From Schoenoplectus triqueter (taxonomy: Eukaryota; Streptophyta; Magnoliopsida; Poales; Cyperaceae), in assembly GCA_964058805.1 (NCBI GenBank), contig CAXKVV010000062.1:62001-126000 (forward strand): 64,000 bases of DNA, given 5' to 3'. Of the stretch, positions 34,598 through 46,489 are shown piece by piece (positions within the stretch are counted from its first letter, which is position 1; every line of letters starts with the position of its first letter). The notes beneath the pieces were generated by a model that saw nothing but the letters and a program-made list of their open reading frames with translations, was not told the origin of the DNA and made no database searches. Position numbers and translations under genes: made by a program.

Positions 34598-34934
34598 GAT
34601 CTGTAGTAGGTTCGTCTTTTACGGGATCAACCTTTCGGTGAATCCAGACGACCACTTGACCATCATTTAACTATACTATTTGCTTCTCCCTTTTAAAGAT
34701 CCAGAGGTGCCTCGAGGTTAACAGCCCAGGGTAATTAACGGTGGGGGCTTGCGCCCACCGGAATCTACAAGAACTCACAATCACTAAAAAAAACCCTGAA
34801 TGTGCATCCAAATCGTTCTAAACGGCAGAATCGGCCGGCATTAAACAGATGCACGCTTGGGAGGGATCTCCGTGTCCTTCTTCCGCATCCCATCGCCCAG
34901 CGGCGGTGCGGAGCGCGCGAAAAAGGGTCGCACA
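34598..34934 (+). repeat. 3' LTR remnant (last 337 bp)
   Basis: Identical in length to 26735-27071 with one difference by eye: 8 A and 3 C at about 34786-34796 where the 5' copy has 7 A and 4 C. Ends CGCACA, followed by CTGAC. Confidence 0.92.
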
Positions 34935-35197
34935 CTGACATTTCAGAATTAACAATAGCTTGAGAAGAACAATGATCACCAACACCATTACATTAATTAC
35001 AACATTATATAAACAAAAGTGTTCTAAGAAATATGAATTGATTATAAAAAACATAAATATGTTACCATAAAACTTATTTCTAATAGCAACAAATCCATTA
35101 TATACTTCATCAGCAATTTCTTCATTAAAATAACCATAATCATGTATTTCTTCAATCATTCCATTACATTTCCTGTACAAAAGGTTATACCTGCAAC
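34935..35197 (-). pseudogene. Glycine/arginine-rich transposase-like fragment (5' part)
   Basis: Continuation of the fragment at 20741-21490. Removing the retrotransposon and one CTGAC rejoins the minus-strand frame as QAIVNSEMS then VNQVSSRGR. An upstream exon reads YNLLYRKCNGMIEEIHDYGY and NEEIADEVYNGFVAIRN after a TTGCAG acceptor, somewhat like the helical segment of FAR1-type proteins. The splice site between the two parts is not clear. Function not established. Confidence 0.35.
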
Positions 35198-35286
35198 ACT
35201 AAAAAATAAAAACAAAATAAATCATATGATATTAATATTGAAGAAGAAGGTACTTATATAAAAAATAAATATAGTTACTTTGTATC

Positions 35287-35748
35287 TGTTGAAAGATAAA
35301 CTTAATTTTAGTATTAAAGTTAAATAAATTAGGAAATAAAGGGAGACTCTTTGGCTTCAGCACTTTGGCAGAATTTTAAGGCTGATTAATGACAGCATTT
35401 GAATAGGCAAATGGACGTAGAATTTAGCGTATAACCTATGGATGGAAAGATTTTGAAGTCTCGTTTCTAATGGTGTAATTTATAAGTCATTTGGAGTTCG
35501 CTACAGAGAGTTATGACGATTTTAGTGAAAGGGTGTCAGCTGAAAGGGTGCTGTTTAGAATTCTGTTTTTATTATATATTTTTATTACGAATTTCAAGAG
35601 TCTTTTCAGATATTTATGCTATATAAAGAGTTGTATTCTGTTGTTTTGTAAGCAAGAAAGTGATAAGAGTCAATAGAAAGTATTTGCTTATTTTTATCCA
35701 CCTTTCTCTTATCTTTTCTCATTTATCTACCAACCTCTAATTCTATCA
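35287..35748 (+). repeat. Copia 5' LTR, about 462 bp
   Basis: It starts TGTTGAAAGATAAACTT and ends TTCTATCA four bases before the primer site. The left limit is set by the typical TGTTGAAA start, not by comparison with a second LTR. Confidence 0.65.
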
Positions 35749-35751
35749 AAT

Positions 35752-35767
35752 TGGTATCAGAGCAAGG
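35752..35767 (+). other. Copia primer-binding site (initiator Met tRNA)
   Basis: TGGTATCAGAGCAAGG is the standard plant copia primer site, complementary to the 3' end of initiator methionine tRNA. Confidence 0.92.
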
Positions 35768-35772
35768 TTCAA

Positions 35773-36715
35773 ATGACCACAAAAACCTCAAATATTTCCT
35801 TCCAATATCCAGTTCTAACCAAAACCAATTATGATAAATGGTCGCTGTGAATGAAGGCTATCATTGACGCTCATGGCTTGTGAGACATTGTCGAGAAGGG
35901 ATACGAAACCTCCCAAGACGAGACCGTTCTTACGGTGGCTCAAATAGCGGCGCTGCAAAAGAAGAGAAAAGACGATCAACGCACTCTAAGTATCATTCAT
36001 CAAGGTGTAGATGACGACATGTTTGAGAAGATTGCCAATGAGACGCGAACAAAAGATGCATGGGAAATTCTAAGAAATTCGGTGGTTGGAGCTGAAAAAG
36101 TGAAGAAGGCTTCAAACTTTAAGAGCCGAGTTTGAGTCGATTGTGATGAAGGAGAGTGAGTCGATAGGAGACTACTTCACGCGAGTATTGGCGGTGGTCA
36201 ATCAAATGAAGAGGCTTGGTGAAAAGATAGAAGATGTGAGAGTAGTAGAGAAGATTTTGTGATCTCTCAATCCGAAATTCAACCATATTGTGGTGGCAAT
36301 TGAAGAATCGAAGGACCTTGAATCCATGACGGTTGATGAGTTGAATGGATCTTTGTTAGCACATGAGGAAAGAATAAAGAGAAGCCAACAAGAGACGGTG
36401 GATCAAGCATTGAAAGCAAGGTTTTCTTTTAATCCAAAGGGAAACGACAAAGGAGACCGAGGTCAAGGACGAGGAAGAGGCTGATGTCGAGGCCGTGGGT
36501 GCGGCCAAGGACGTGGAGAAGGTCATGGACAAGGTAAAAATGATGAAAGAAGTAATAACAAGAACAACAATACACGCGGTAGAGGACGTGGTCATGGAAG
36601 AGGCGGCCGATCAAATTGGTACAATGTTGATTGTTATAATTGTGATAAATATGATCATTATGCAAGTGAATGTTATTCCGAGAAGAAGACGAAAGAGAAT
36701 GCTAATTTTGTAGTC
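35773..36715 (+). pseudogene. gag: Copia gag pseudogene with CCHC zinc knuckle
   Basis: It begins MTTKTSNISFQYPVLTKTNY followed by WSL-stop-MKAIIDAHGL-stop-DIVEKG, the copia gag N-terminus with two TGA stops. Then DDQRTLSIIHQGVDDDMF, TKDAWEILRN, an apparent frame change near 36110-36130, LRVVEKIL-like sequence and [18 protein letters not shown] Gly/Arg/Asp linker precedes the CCHC knuckle C-YN-C-DKYD-H-YASE-C at about 36640-36680. The damage means no functional gag. Confidence 0.8.
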
Positions 36716-36739
36716 AAGGAGGAAGTCGAGAATAATGAT

Positions 36740-37990
36740 GTGGTGTTATTGGCTAACAAGGAGAATGATCCCGAGAAGGAGAATGTTTGGTACCTCGACA
36801 CGGGTGCAAGCAACCACAAGTGCGGCTACAAATATAAGTTCATCGAATTGAAGGAAGAAGCAAATGGTCATGTTTCTTTTGGTGATGCCTCCAAAGTGCG
36901 TGTAGAAGGTGAAGGTAACATTTTGATTAAGTTGAAAGATTGGATACAAAAGTTTATTTCAAGTGTTTATTATGTCCCAAAAATGAAGAGTAACATTTTG
37001 AGTTTGGGACAATTATTGGAATGTGGTTACACGGTGTTTATGAAAGACCGATCTCTTCATTTGCGAGATAATAGTAATCAGTTAATATTCCAAGTTGAGA
37101 TGGCCAATAATAGAATGTTTAAATTGAATTTGATGAATATTGAGACAACATGTTTAAAGGCTTGTGTAGAAGACAGAAATTGGTTGTGGCATTTAAGATT
37201 TGGTCACAAGAATTTTGGAGGACTAAAAGAAATGGCTAATAAGAAGATGGTACGGGAATTACCATCAATTGATTCTCATGATAAGTTTTGTGAAGGGTGT
37301 GTGATTGGCAAGCACTCAAAAAATAGTTTTCCAAAGATGACAGAATGTCGAGCAAGGAAACCTCTCGAGTTGGTGCATACCGACATTTGTGGACCGATCA
37401 AGCCGAACTTAATTAGTGAAAACCGGTATTTCATAACCTTTATTGATGATTTTTCTCATAAAACTTGGGTTTATTTCTTGAAAAAAAAATCAGAGGCTTT
37501 TGCAATTTTTAAAAAATTTAAAGTTTTTATTGAGAAGCAATGTGGTTTTTATATCAAGGTTTTGAGATCGGATCGAGGCGGTGAATTTATTTCGGCCGCA
37601 TTTAACTCTTTTTGTGAAGAACATGATATTCGGCGTCACTTGACGGCGCCATACTCGCCACAACAAAATGGAGTCGCGGAGCGCAAGAATCGGATCATTC
37701 TCGACATGGTTCGAAGTATGCTTAAGAGTAAGAATATGCCAAAAGAGTTTTGGGCGGAAGCGGTAGATTGTGCCGTTTATTTGTTAAATTGGTGCAAGAC
37801 ATCAAGCTTCGAGAACTTAACACCACAAGAGGCATGGAGTGGTTTTAATCCTTCGGTATCACATTTGAAAGTATTCGGTAGCGTAGCATATGCGCACATA
37901 TCGGACTAAAAGCGTGTGAAATTGGATGATAAAAGTTTAAAGTTGATCTTTATTGGGTATGATGAGAGGTCTAAACCATATAAATTTTTT
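36740..37990 (+). pseudogene. pol: Copia protease and integrase
   Basis: The aspartic protease motif NVWYLDTGASNH is at about 36787. The GAG-pre-integrase motif LWHLRFGHKNFGGLKEM and HSKNSFPK follow. The integrase core has the catalytic acids in LELVHTDICGP, KVLRSDRGGEF and SPQQNGVAERKN. The frame stops at TAA 37907-37909 (family CAA, Gln, in PDQKRVKL) but continues in frame to about 37990, where it shifts. The 389-codon part itself is clean. Confidence 0.88.
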
Positions 37991-38001
37991 GATCCCACAA
38001 G

Positions 38002-39057
38002 ATGCATATTAGTCGTGATGTACAGGTGAACGAAGAAGCGATGTGGGATTGGAGCAAAATGATGGAGATTTGTCATGAGAAGACAAGAGATGAGATACAC
38101 ACACCGATTAGCATTCCATGCAACAATGATGAATATGTGCCACCAATTACATCACATGAAACATCTTCATCAGATGATGAGACGAGAACCCCCAAAATAA
38201 GGAGCATCCATGACTTGTACGAGGCTACAAGTGAGTTACATATGGTGTGTCTCTTGGCTCAAGACGATAACATCTCCTTTGAAGGGGTGATTAAAGATGA
38301 CAAATGATGAGCCGCCATGGATGATGAGATACATGCAATCGAGAAGAACGACACTTGGAAGCTCACCTCTCTTCCTAGAGGTCATAAGACAATCAGTGTC
38401 AAATGGGTGTATAAGAAGAAGATGAACCCTCAAGGTGAAGTTGAGAAGTACAAAGCAAGATTAGTGACGAAAGGTTACAAGCAACAAGTCGGTGTCGACT
38501 ATGAGGAGGTTTTTGCACCGGTGGCTCGAATGGAGACCATTCGACTTTTAATTGCTCTCGCGGCTCAATCAAAATGGCGTATTTATCAAATGGATGTGAA
38601 GTCGGCATTTCTTAATGGTGTGTTGGAAGAAGAAATATACATTGAGCAGCCTCTCGGGTATTTGAAAGAAGGCGATGAAGGTAAAGTTTTGAAATTAAAG
38701 AAGGCTTTGTATGGTTTGAAGCAAGCTCCTAGAGCGTGGAATACCTGGATTGATCAATACTTTAAATCACACAGTTTTGTGCAATGCCCTTATGAACATG
38801 CGTTATATGTGAAGATTGAAAATTGAGATAAGTTGATTGTATCTTTGTATGTTGATGACTTAATTTTTATGGGTAGTAGCGGTGCAATGATTGATGAGTT
38901 CAAAAGGGCCATGAAGAAAGAGTTTGAAATGACCGATTTGGGACTTATGTCCTATTTTCTTGGTCTTGAGATAAAGCAAGGAGATGAAGGAATTTTTGTT
39001 TCTCAAGAGGGTTATGCAAAAGCAATTTTGAAAAGATTCTAGATGGAGGATTGCAAG
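38002..39057 (+). pseudogene. pol: Copia reverse transcriptase, truncated
   Basis: After the frameshift come HISRDVQVNEEAMWDW and the linker, then the RT: VKWVYKKKMNPQGEVEKYKA, RLVTKGYKQQVGVDYEEVFA, PVARMETIRLLIALAAQ, MDVKSAFLNGVLEEEIYIEQ and KKALYGLKQAPRAWN, with YVDD near 38850. In-frame stops are at 38305-38307, 38824-38826 and 39040-39042. Sequence ends at MEDCK, where the CACTA terminus starts, so RNase H is missing. Confidence 0.88.
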
Positions 39058-39080
39058 CACTACCAGAAAAATTGGATTTA

Positions 39081-39360
39081 GAAACGCCTATTTAGAACCG
39101 ATTTTTAAAAAACAGGTGTTAAAAGGTGAGAGTGGCATATTTATATATTTTATTAAAATTATTAGAACCGGTTTTGTTTAACAACCGGTTATAAGTTTTT
39201 TTTATTAAAACCGGTTTTATAATAACCGGTTCTATTTCATTTTATTAAAATTGGTTTGTTTACAACTGGTTCTAAAATATTTGTTTTAGAACCGGTTTTA
39301 TTAAAACCGGTTCTATAATTTTTAAAAACAAATTATTCCCATTTTAAAAAACCGGTTCTA
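39081..39360 (+). repeat. 5' subterminal repeats of the CACTA element
   Basis: At least eight copies of AACCGGTT-centred motifs (e.g. TTTAGAACCGGTTTTATTAA) in both orientations. In CACTA elements such arrays bind the TNPA-type protein. Confidence 0.75.
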
Positions 39361-39967
39361 AATTAAGATTAGGGTTATTTATCACACCTTCCTCTCACAG
39401 CGCCGCTCTTTCATCTTCATTTTCACTATTCACCATTAGAAGCTCTCTGTTCCATCTGTTCCCAGCTGCAACAACATCATAATTATTGCATAAATTGATT
39501 ACATATATGTAAATAAAATTATATATGTGTAATTGATAGTATTATCATATAAGACCAAACTATCGGAATTTTTATTAATTTAGGTCCATACTCGTTTGGG
39601 ATTAATCCAATAGAGATTAATCCCAAATAGTCCACGATTTGGGACTGCTTTTTGAATACTTTGTCTCATTTAGGATAGTGAACATATACTAGCTATAATT
39701 TGGCGTTTGAAAAAAAATTGGTTAGTCTTTTCCCTAATGTTCCTACGTGTACATACGTATATGAAAATTTACGTTGACGTACTCGGGGAGCATAGGGGAA
39801 ATGCTGCCGAATTTTTTTCAAACATCAAATTAGCTTGTATATGTTTACTAATGAGACGAAGTATTTAAAAAGTGAGTTAAGGTGGTTGACCGGCCCAGAA
39901 TTAGACCTTAAATCTGAAACCCTTAATTCTAAACCCTAATTGTGAGATTGATATTTGTTTTTTACAG

Positions 39968-42900
39968 ATGGATCGCAATACTTGGATGTATAAAATCAAA
40001 AGGAATACAATTGAATATTTGAGGGGAATTGATGAATTTTTGGAATGTGCCTCAGAAGATATGAGAAATAGGGGTGCACGGACACTTGTTTGTCCTTGCG
40101 AAGATTGTCAAAATTTACGGAGATTTAGAAATATCAAACAAGTGAGAGATCATTTAATTCGTGGCGGGTTTATGGATCGATACATCTGATGGGTACGGCA
40201 TGGAGAAAATATTGAAACTGTTGATAATACTGAAAATAGTAGAAATATTGAAAATGTTGTACGAGATGAATCTGAAGGTGATGACTTAAATTTAGACAAT
40301 GATGAATGGGATGTATTGGAGAATGAAAATGTGAGAAATACAAAAAATATAGACAATGTAGAAAGTGAACAATTGGATGAAATGATGAATGATATTGCAG
40401 CGGATTTTGTCGATATTCCTGAAATTTTTAAAAATTTGGATAATGATTCCAATGTGCCATTATTTCCCGGTTGTACAAAATTTACGAAAATATCTGCAGT
40501 TTTTAAATTGTATAACCTGAAAGCTAAAAACGGATGGAGCGATAAAAAGTTTACCTCTTTATTAGAACTTCTAGGAGAAATGCTTCCAGAAAATAATTTA
40601 ATACCGGACTCCACATATAGAGCGAAGAAATTATTATGTCCCTTGAGTATGGAAGTGGAGAGAATTCATGCATGTCCGAATTATTGCATATTATATCGAA
40701 ATGAGTACAATGATTTGGATAAGTGTCTGAAATGTAACGCTTCACGGTACAAACCGAGAGATAATGAAATAGAAGTTCGAAAACGACCAGCAGCAAAAGT
40801 GTTATGGTATTTACCAGTTATTCCAAGATTTCAGCGTCTATTTGCAAACTCAAAAGACGCTCACTTATTACGATGGCATGTGGATGGCAGAAAAGATGAT
40901 GGAATGCTCCGTTACTCTGGGGACTCTCCCGAATGGAGAAACATTAACAGAATATTTAAAGATTTTGGCGATGAACCAAAAAATTTACGATTAGGGTTAT
41001 GTACAGACGGGATGAACCCTTATGGCCTTATGAGTAGTGGTAACACAACATGGCCTGTTTTATTGTGTATTTATAATCTCCTCCCCTGGTTATGCATGAA
41101 AAGAAAAAATACATAATGTTGTCATTGTTGATTTTAGGTCCAAAATAACCTGGTAATGATATAGATGTTTACTTGGCTCCATTATTGGAGGATCTGAATA
41201 AATTATGGAAAGATGGTGTGAGGATATTTGATGCCTATTTAAAAGAATATTTCATCCTTCGTGCAGTTATTTTTTGCACGATTAATGATTTTCCCGCCTA
41301 TGGTAACTTATCGGGTCATAGAACAAAAGGAGAAAAAGCGTGTCCAATTTGTGGAGAAGAGACTCATACGATACGATTGAAAAACTGTGGAAAAAATATT
41401 TATTTGGGACACCGTAGATTTCTTAATCATAATCACCCCTACCGACGGAAGAAGAAAGCTTTTGATGGTACGGTTGAGCTGGAGAAAGCACCAATATCAT
41501 TATCCGAAAAATAAATATATTCTATTGTGAAAGATATATATGTCCAATTAGGTAAGAAGTTTCAAAAGAATATCCCTAACGGTGTTTGGAAATAGAAATC
41601 TGTATTTTGGGAGCTTTCTTATTGGCCGTATTTGGATGTTAGACATTGTTTGAATGAAATGCATATTATTAAGAATATTTGTGAAAGTTTGGTTGGGACT
41701 CTATTGAATATTCAAGGAAAAACGAAAGACGAGGTGAATGCAAGAAAAGACATGGTTGCTATGGATATTTGGTCAGAGCTAGCACCACAAGAAGATGAAA
41801 AATGAAATTACTTACCCCCAGCGTGTTATACATTATCGAAGAAGGAGAAAATTAGTTTGTTGGAGTGTCTAAAGTCGATTAAGGTTCCATCCGGTTATTC
41901 CTCGAATATCTCCAAAAAAGTTTCGATGAATGATCTAAAGTTGTTTGGTATGAAGTCGCATGATTGTCACGTTTTGTTGACACATCTACTTCCGGTTGCA
42001 ATCCGAGGAATTCTCCCCCAAAATGTCAGACATTCTATCAATAAATTGTGTTTTTCCTATAACTCGATCGGCTCGAAAGTGCTTGATCCCGTCACGTTTG
42101 GCGAACTACGGTCAGATATCGTGGTTACCTTATGCGAGTTAGAAATATATTTTCTGGTGTCATTTTTTGACATAATGATTCATTTAACTGTTCATCTCGT
42201 GAGAGAGATACGATTATGCGGTCCTATGTTTTTACAGTATATGTATCCATTTGAGAGAGCGATGGGTCAATTAAAAGGATTAGTCCGAAGCCGATCTAGA
42301 CCCGAAGGAAGCATAGTTGAAGGATATATTGCAGAAGAGGTTATTGAGTTTTATACCAGTTATTTAGAAGGAGTTGAACCGATTGGTCTCCCTAAGTCTC
42401 TACATGAGGGTAGAATCCAAGGTGTTGACACAATCGGATATAAATTGGTAACGGTTGGTCTTGAATTGCGACAAAAAGCATATCTTAAGGTCCTGCAACA
42501 ACTCGCTATTGCGGCTCCTTACGTGAATGAGCATTTAGCAGTTATAAGAGAAAATAATCCTTTGAAAGATGAAATCTGGGTTATCAACGAACATAATTTA
42601 AAATTTATAAAATGGTTTACCGAAAGAGTAAATTCTCAGATATCCAACACAATCGATGAAACAGTTAAATGGTTAGCATATGGCCCAGGTGCGATGATGC
42701 ATACTTATCAAGGGTACGATATGAATGATTTTAACTGGTATACTAAGAAACAAGATGGAAAAAGTACCGTTCAAAATAGCGGAGTCACAGTAGTTGCTAT
42801 GTCCGGTGATGAAGACATGTCAATATCATATTACGGGTGGATTGAGGAAATATGGGAGTTAGATTTTATGAAATTCAGGATTCCTTTATTTTTGTGTAAA

Positions 42901-43260
42901 TGGATTGAAAATCGACGTGGCGTAAAAAAAGATAAAGAAAGTTTTATCTCTGTTGATTTCAACCGATTAGGTTATCAGCATGATTCTTTTATACTAGCAA
43001 ATAGAGAAGCCAAACAAGTGTTTTATATCACTGATCCAGCCGATAAAAAATGGCATGTTGTTCTTCCGGGCAAAAGACGTATTGTAGGTGTTGGAGATGT
43101 TGTTGACGAAGATGAATATGATCAGTTTGATGAAATACCACCATTTTCAACAGGTTTCAAATCTGTACCCGTTACTGATAATGATGAGACAAATTATTTG
43201 CGTTCAGATCATGAAGAAGGTGTGTGGGTCAAAAAAAAATCGAACAAAAAGAAATCTTAA
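39968..43260 (+). pseudogene. CACTA transposase TNP2 pseudogene
   Basis: It starts with the transposase-associated domain (MDRNTWMYKIKRN, LVCPCEDCQNLRRF, HLIRGGFM). The TNP2 domain follows: NLKAKNGWSDKKFTSLLELL, ACPNYCILYRNEY, LRWHVDGRKDDGMLRYSGDS, LGLCTDGMNPYG, NDIDVYLAPLLEDLNKLW and ACPICGEET. The C-terminal DUF4218/DUF4216-type parts are in 41857-43260 (THLLPVAIRGILP, YMYPFERAMGQLKG, GYDMNDFNWYTKKQDGK, FILANREAKQVFYITDP). Breaks: TGA 40187-40189, a one-base frameshift in an A-run near 41100, TAA near 41147, TAA 41512-41514, a TAG near 41596 and a TGA near 41804. The 467-codon C-terminal part is clean. Confidence 0.9.
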
Positions 43261-43576
43261 TGTGAGTTACCTTATGTTTCACTTGTATATTCATCATTTA
43301 TCATTTTATATGATTATATTACTGAATTATTTTTTTAAATAATGTAGATGAAAAATGAGAAAATGACGTGCGATGAATATTACTATGTTGTTTATGTATA
43401 ATTTATTTAGAGTTTTATTGAATATTTTTCTATTAATTATGTTATATTATTTAGTATATATGAATGCAACCGGATCTAATTCTTAATTGTGTTGTATTAT
43501 TTATTATATATGAACGCTAAAATATAATGGATACTTTGAAGATATTTAACTTTTTAATATAAATTGAATTTAGATA

Positions 43577-43805
43577 TAACTATTTATTTTATATAATTTA
43601 TATTTTAAATATATATATATATAACTATTTGTTTTATATAATTTATATTTTAAATATATATATAACTATTTATTTTATATAATTTATATTTTAAATATAT
43701 ATATAACTATTTATTTTATATAATTTATATTTTAAATATATATATATAACTATTTATTTTATATAATTTATATTTTAAATATATATATATATATATAACT
43801 ATTTA
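43577..43805. repeat. Minisatellite, about 44 bp unit
   Basis: About five copies of TATAACTATTTATTTTATAT followed by AATTTATATTTTAAATA, differing mainly in the length of a TA tract. It lies 3' of the transposase and before the internal AACCGGTT cluster. Confidence 0.85.
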
Positions 43806-43844
43806 TTTAAATTGATTTTATAATTATATTTTGTAAACCGAATC

Positions 43845-44150
43845 GAACCGGTTAATTGGAATTCAATTAGAACCGGTTATTTAAAAAACCGGTGTTGAAA
43901 TTCCATTTAGAACCGGTTTTACAAATAACCGATTCTAATTGAATTTTCTAATTAGAACCGGTTATTTATAAAACCGGTTCTAATTGAGTTTTCAATTAGA
44001 ACCGGTTTTTTAAATAATTGGTTCTAAATGAATCCAATTAGAACTAATTATTCAGAAAATCGGTTCTAATTTCTTTTATGCGGCGGAAAAGGTATTATTT
44101 TATATATTAATTTTAGAGCCGGTTTTAAAAATAACCGGTTCTAATTCTTA
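43845..44150. repeat. Internal cluster of CACTA subterminal-type repeats
   Basis: AGAACCGGTTATTTA-type motifs occur at least seven times, in both orientations, as in the element's two ends. It lies directly upstream of a C/T-rich leader (44160-44375) and the second gene, so it may act as that gene's promoter region, or mark an old end from a nested event. Confidence 0.7.
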
Positions 44151-44700
44151 TTTTACCGACCCACCAAACCCTTCTTCCCATTCTTTCCATCTCATTTCTA
44201 CCAGAGAACCCGGGAGCCGCACCTCCTCCATTAAACCCTGAACCTCTCTTTCATTTTTTTCCCTCCTCTTTCCTAGCTCTCTCGCCCTCCTTCGCTACCT
44301 CGCCCGCCGCTACCTCGCTCTCCGCTGCCTCTTGTGCTTCTTCGCTACCTTTGTGCTTCCTCACTGCCTCTTATGTGTAAGGTAACAAATATTATTTTTT
44401 TATTTCACAATCTTTGTGGTGTCAACCCTATAATGCAAAATCAATAAATTAATGGACAGTTAAGAGTAATTAAGCCAAATATGTAGAATAAAAATATGAA
44501 ATAAAATTTATGTGTAAAATTAATTACTGTTATCGGTAAATAAAGTATAAAATAAATTTATTTATAATTATTATTTATTTACTCTTATCAACCATAGTTC
44601 AAAATTTCTAAACCCTAATTGGATATCATAATATATCTGAAAATTTATTATAAATATGCTAATTGAATTCTTTATAATTTTATATAGTACTTTGACAATA

Positions 44701-46417
44701 ATGGAAGAAGGAACGGGAAAAAGATTAAGAACATCTTTGTCGGGTTTTCGCGGGAGTAAAAGAGTTGATGAGAGACATATTGAGTTTAGAAGTGACGGCG
44801 TACCGATTGGTGATAATGCATCAAAATTTGTGAATTATTATGTTATCTTGGTAAGAGATCGGGTACCATGCACAATTCAAAGTTGGAAGAATGTCAATGT
44901 AGAGCTTAAAAATGAGCATTGAAATGAAATTAAGGTATCTCCTAAATGATACACTAGTTAATACTATATTTATGCACTAATTTATTTGTTTATTTCAGGA
45001 ATGGTGGAAAATAAAGGACGATAAGTATAAAAGAAAAATCCTAGTGTTAATGGGTGCGCGTTGGAAATATTTGAAAACTAGATTGGTGAGAGAATACATC
45101 ACCAATGCAGATCCGAAAAAACTGAAGACTCCGTGTGATGACTTCAATATCACATTGGAGCAGTGGTAAGAGTTTGTGAATAAAAAAGTCAGCGATGAGT
45201 TTAAAGTAACCAAAAAAACTTTCTAATGTAATATTTGTCCATTAGTATTGACATGCGATAAGTGCGATTAGTATTAACCAAAAAAACTTTCTAATGTAAT
45301 GATATTTTTCAATTTGTATTGACAGGCGATAATTGCGCAAGCACGAATAAATGCTGAAAAGAATTTATATCCTCACAGACTAGGTTCGGGCGGTTATAAC
45401 ACCGCAGAGAAAAAATGGAAGGAGAGCGACGTTGTTTCATCGTCCTCATCCTCCTCAGGCATCATTTCAAAAGCCGACATTAGAAACTTTAGATAGTGCA
45501 TGGCTAGGGCAAAGCCGACAGCCGAGGGAACTTATGAAATTGTGAATCCGGCGACTAAAGAAGTACTTCAACGAGCAGTATGTTTAAAAAATCATTCAAA
45601 ATATATACATGTTACTTGTTATGAAATGTTAGATATCATATCGATTGAAATACTTGAATGAGCTATATACACTATAATGACATGAAACGATAATTCAAGA
45701 AGGATCATTTCAGCTGGACCGCTATAATGACATCTTGACCAGTTCCATTGGGACGGCTGAGCATCCGGAAAGATTGAGAGGATTTGGTGGCGCCGGTGTG
45801 AAAACTGTGTACGGGAAGGGGTCGAAAGGGAAAGCTTCTCACGCTGAATGCATCAGCAAAGCTGAGTTCAACGAGTTATTGGGACAACAAAGGGTGGAGA
45901 TGACAACGCAATTTAATGATTTATTTCAGAGAATGTTGAGACAAATACCGACTGATTCGGTATACATACCACCTTCCATGCCACCTTCCATGGATGAAGT
46001 TATCCTCCCGACTCAAGGTAGCTCCAATACCATACATCCGCTTCAGACTATCATGGTCAATTTATTTATATATTTATTCTCAATTAATCTAAGTTTTGAA
46101 TGATTACTGAAGTATAATTCATATACTTAACAATTAATTATTTTTTATTTCAGGAATCTACACCCTGCAATATCCTTGTTGAGATAGATGATAAACGATA
46201 TGAGGCGACAATCGGGAGGATTATTCCGACTGGACTCGCCGAGTATATGCACGGCTCTCCAGTCTTACTCGATGAGGTCCATGTTACTCCCGATGAGGTT
46301 AAAGATGGATTTCACCACATTTGTGTTCTGTTTCCTCTGCCAAATGAACCGAAGTGGCTCGGTGAGCTTGTTGGATTCTTTATCAAATGACCTATACACC
46401 TTATCGAGCTTTGTGAG
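44701..46417 (+). pseudogene. Transposase_24 (Ptta/En/Spm, TNPA-like) pseudogene
   Basis: It starts at ATG 44701 (MEEGTGKRLRTSLSGFRGSK). Exon 1 has HIEFRSDGVPIGDNASKF and the VPCTIQSWKNV motif typical of Transposase_24. After TTTCAG at 44999 comes EWWKIKDDKYKRKILV and MGARWKYLKTRLVREY. Later exons give AIIAQARINAEKNLYPHRLG, GTYEIVNPATKEVLQRAV (about 45530-45580) and LDRYNDILTSSIGTAEHPER with GFGGAGVKTVYGKGSKGK (45713-46055). Then ESTPCNILVEIDDKRYEATI and GLAEYMHGSPVLLDEVHV follow (46154-46390). Stops at 44920, near 45168 and near 45495 show it is broken. In CACTA elements this protein pairs with TNP2 and binds subterminal repeats. Confidence 0.72.
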
Positions 46418-46489
46418 GTATTTTTCATTTATCTCTATAATTTTAAAATTCATAAATTATTTGTTCACTAATATGTTTAAATGCAAGAT

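Larger units (their letters stand above)
21496..34934 (+). mobile_element. Tat-lineage Ty3 LTR retrotransposon, 13.4 kb, internally deleted
   Basis: Complete at the outer ends: CTGAC target duplications, TG at 21496, CA at 34933-34934. Order: 5' LTR (21496-27071), primer site (27077), gag, protease, RT, RNase H, start of a second RNase H-like domain, then a jump at about 34598 into the last 337 bp of the 3' LTR. Integrase and the rest of the 3' LTR are missing. The very long LTR, the dual RNase H layout and the TGGCACGCCCGGTGGGAC site fit the Tat/Ogre branch. It inserted into the minus-strand fragment at 20.7-21.5 kb and 34.9-35.2 kb. Confidence 0.88.
35287..39057 (+). mobile_element. Ty1/copia retrotransposon, 3' truncated and decayed
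   Basis: A 5' LTR, an initiator-Met primer site, gag, protease, integrase and RT follow in copia order. The copy breaks at 39057, where a CACTA element begins. A few residues of possible continuation lie after 48259, but no 3' LTR was found. It has several in-frame stops and at least one frameshift (near 37995). Confidence 0.85.
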
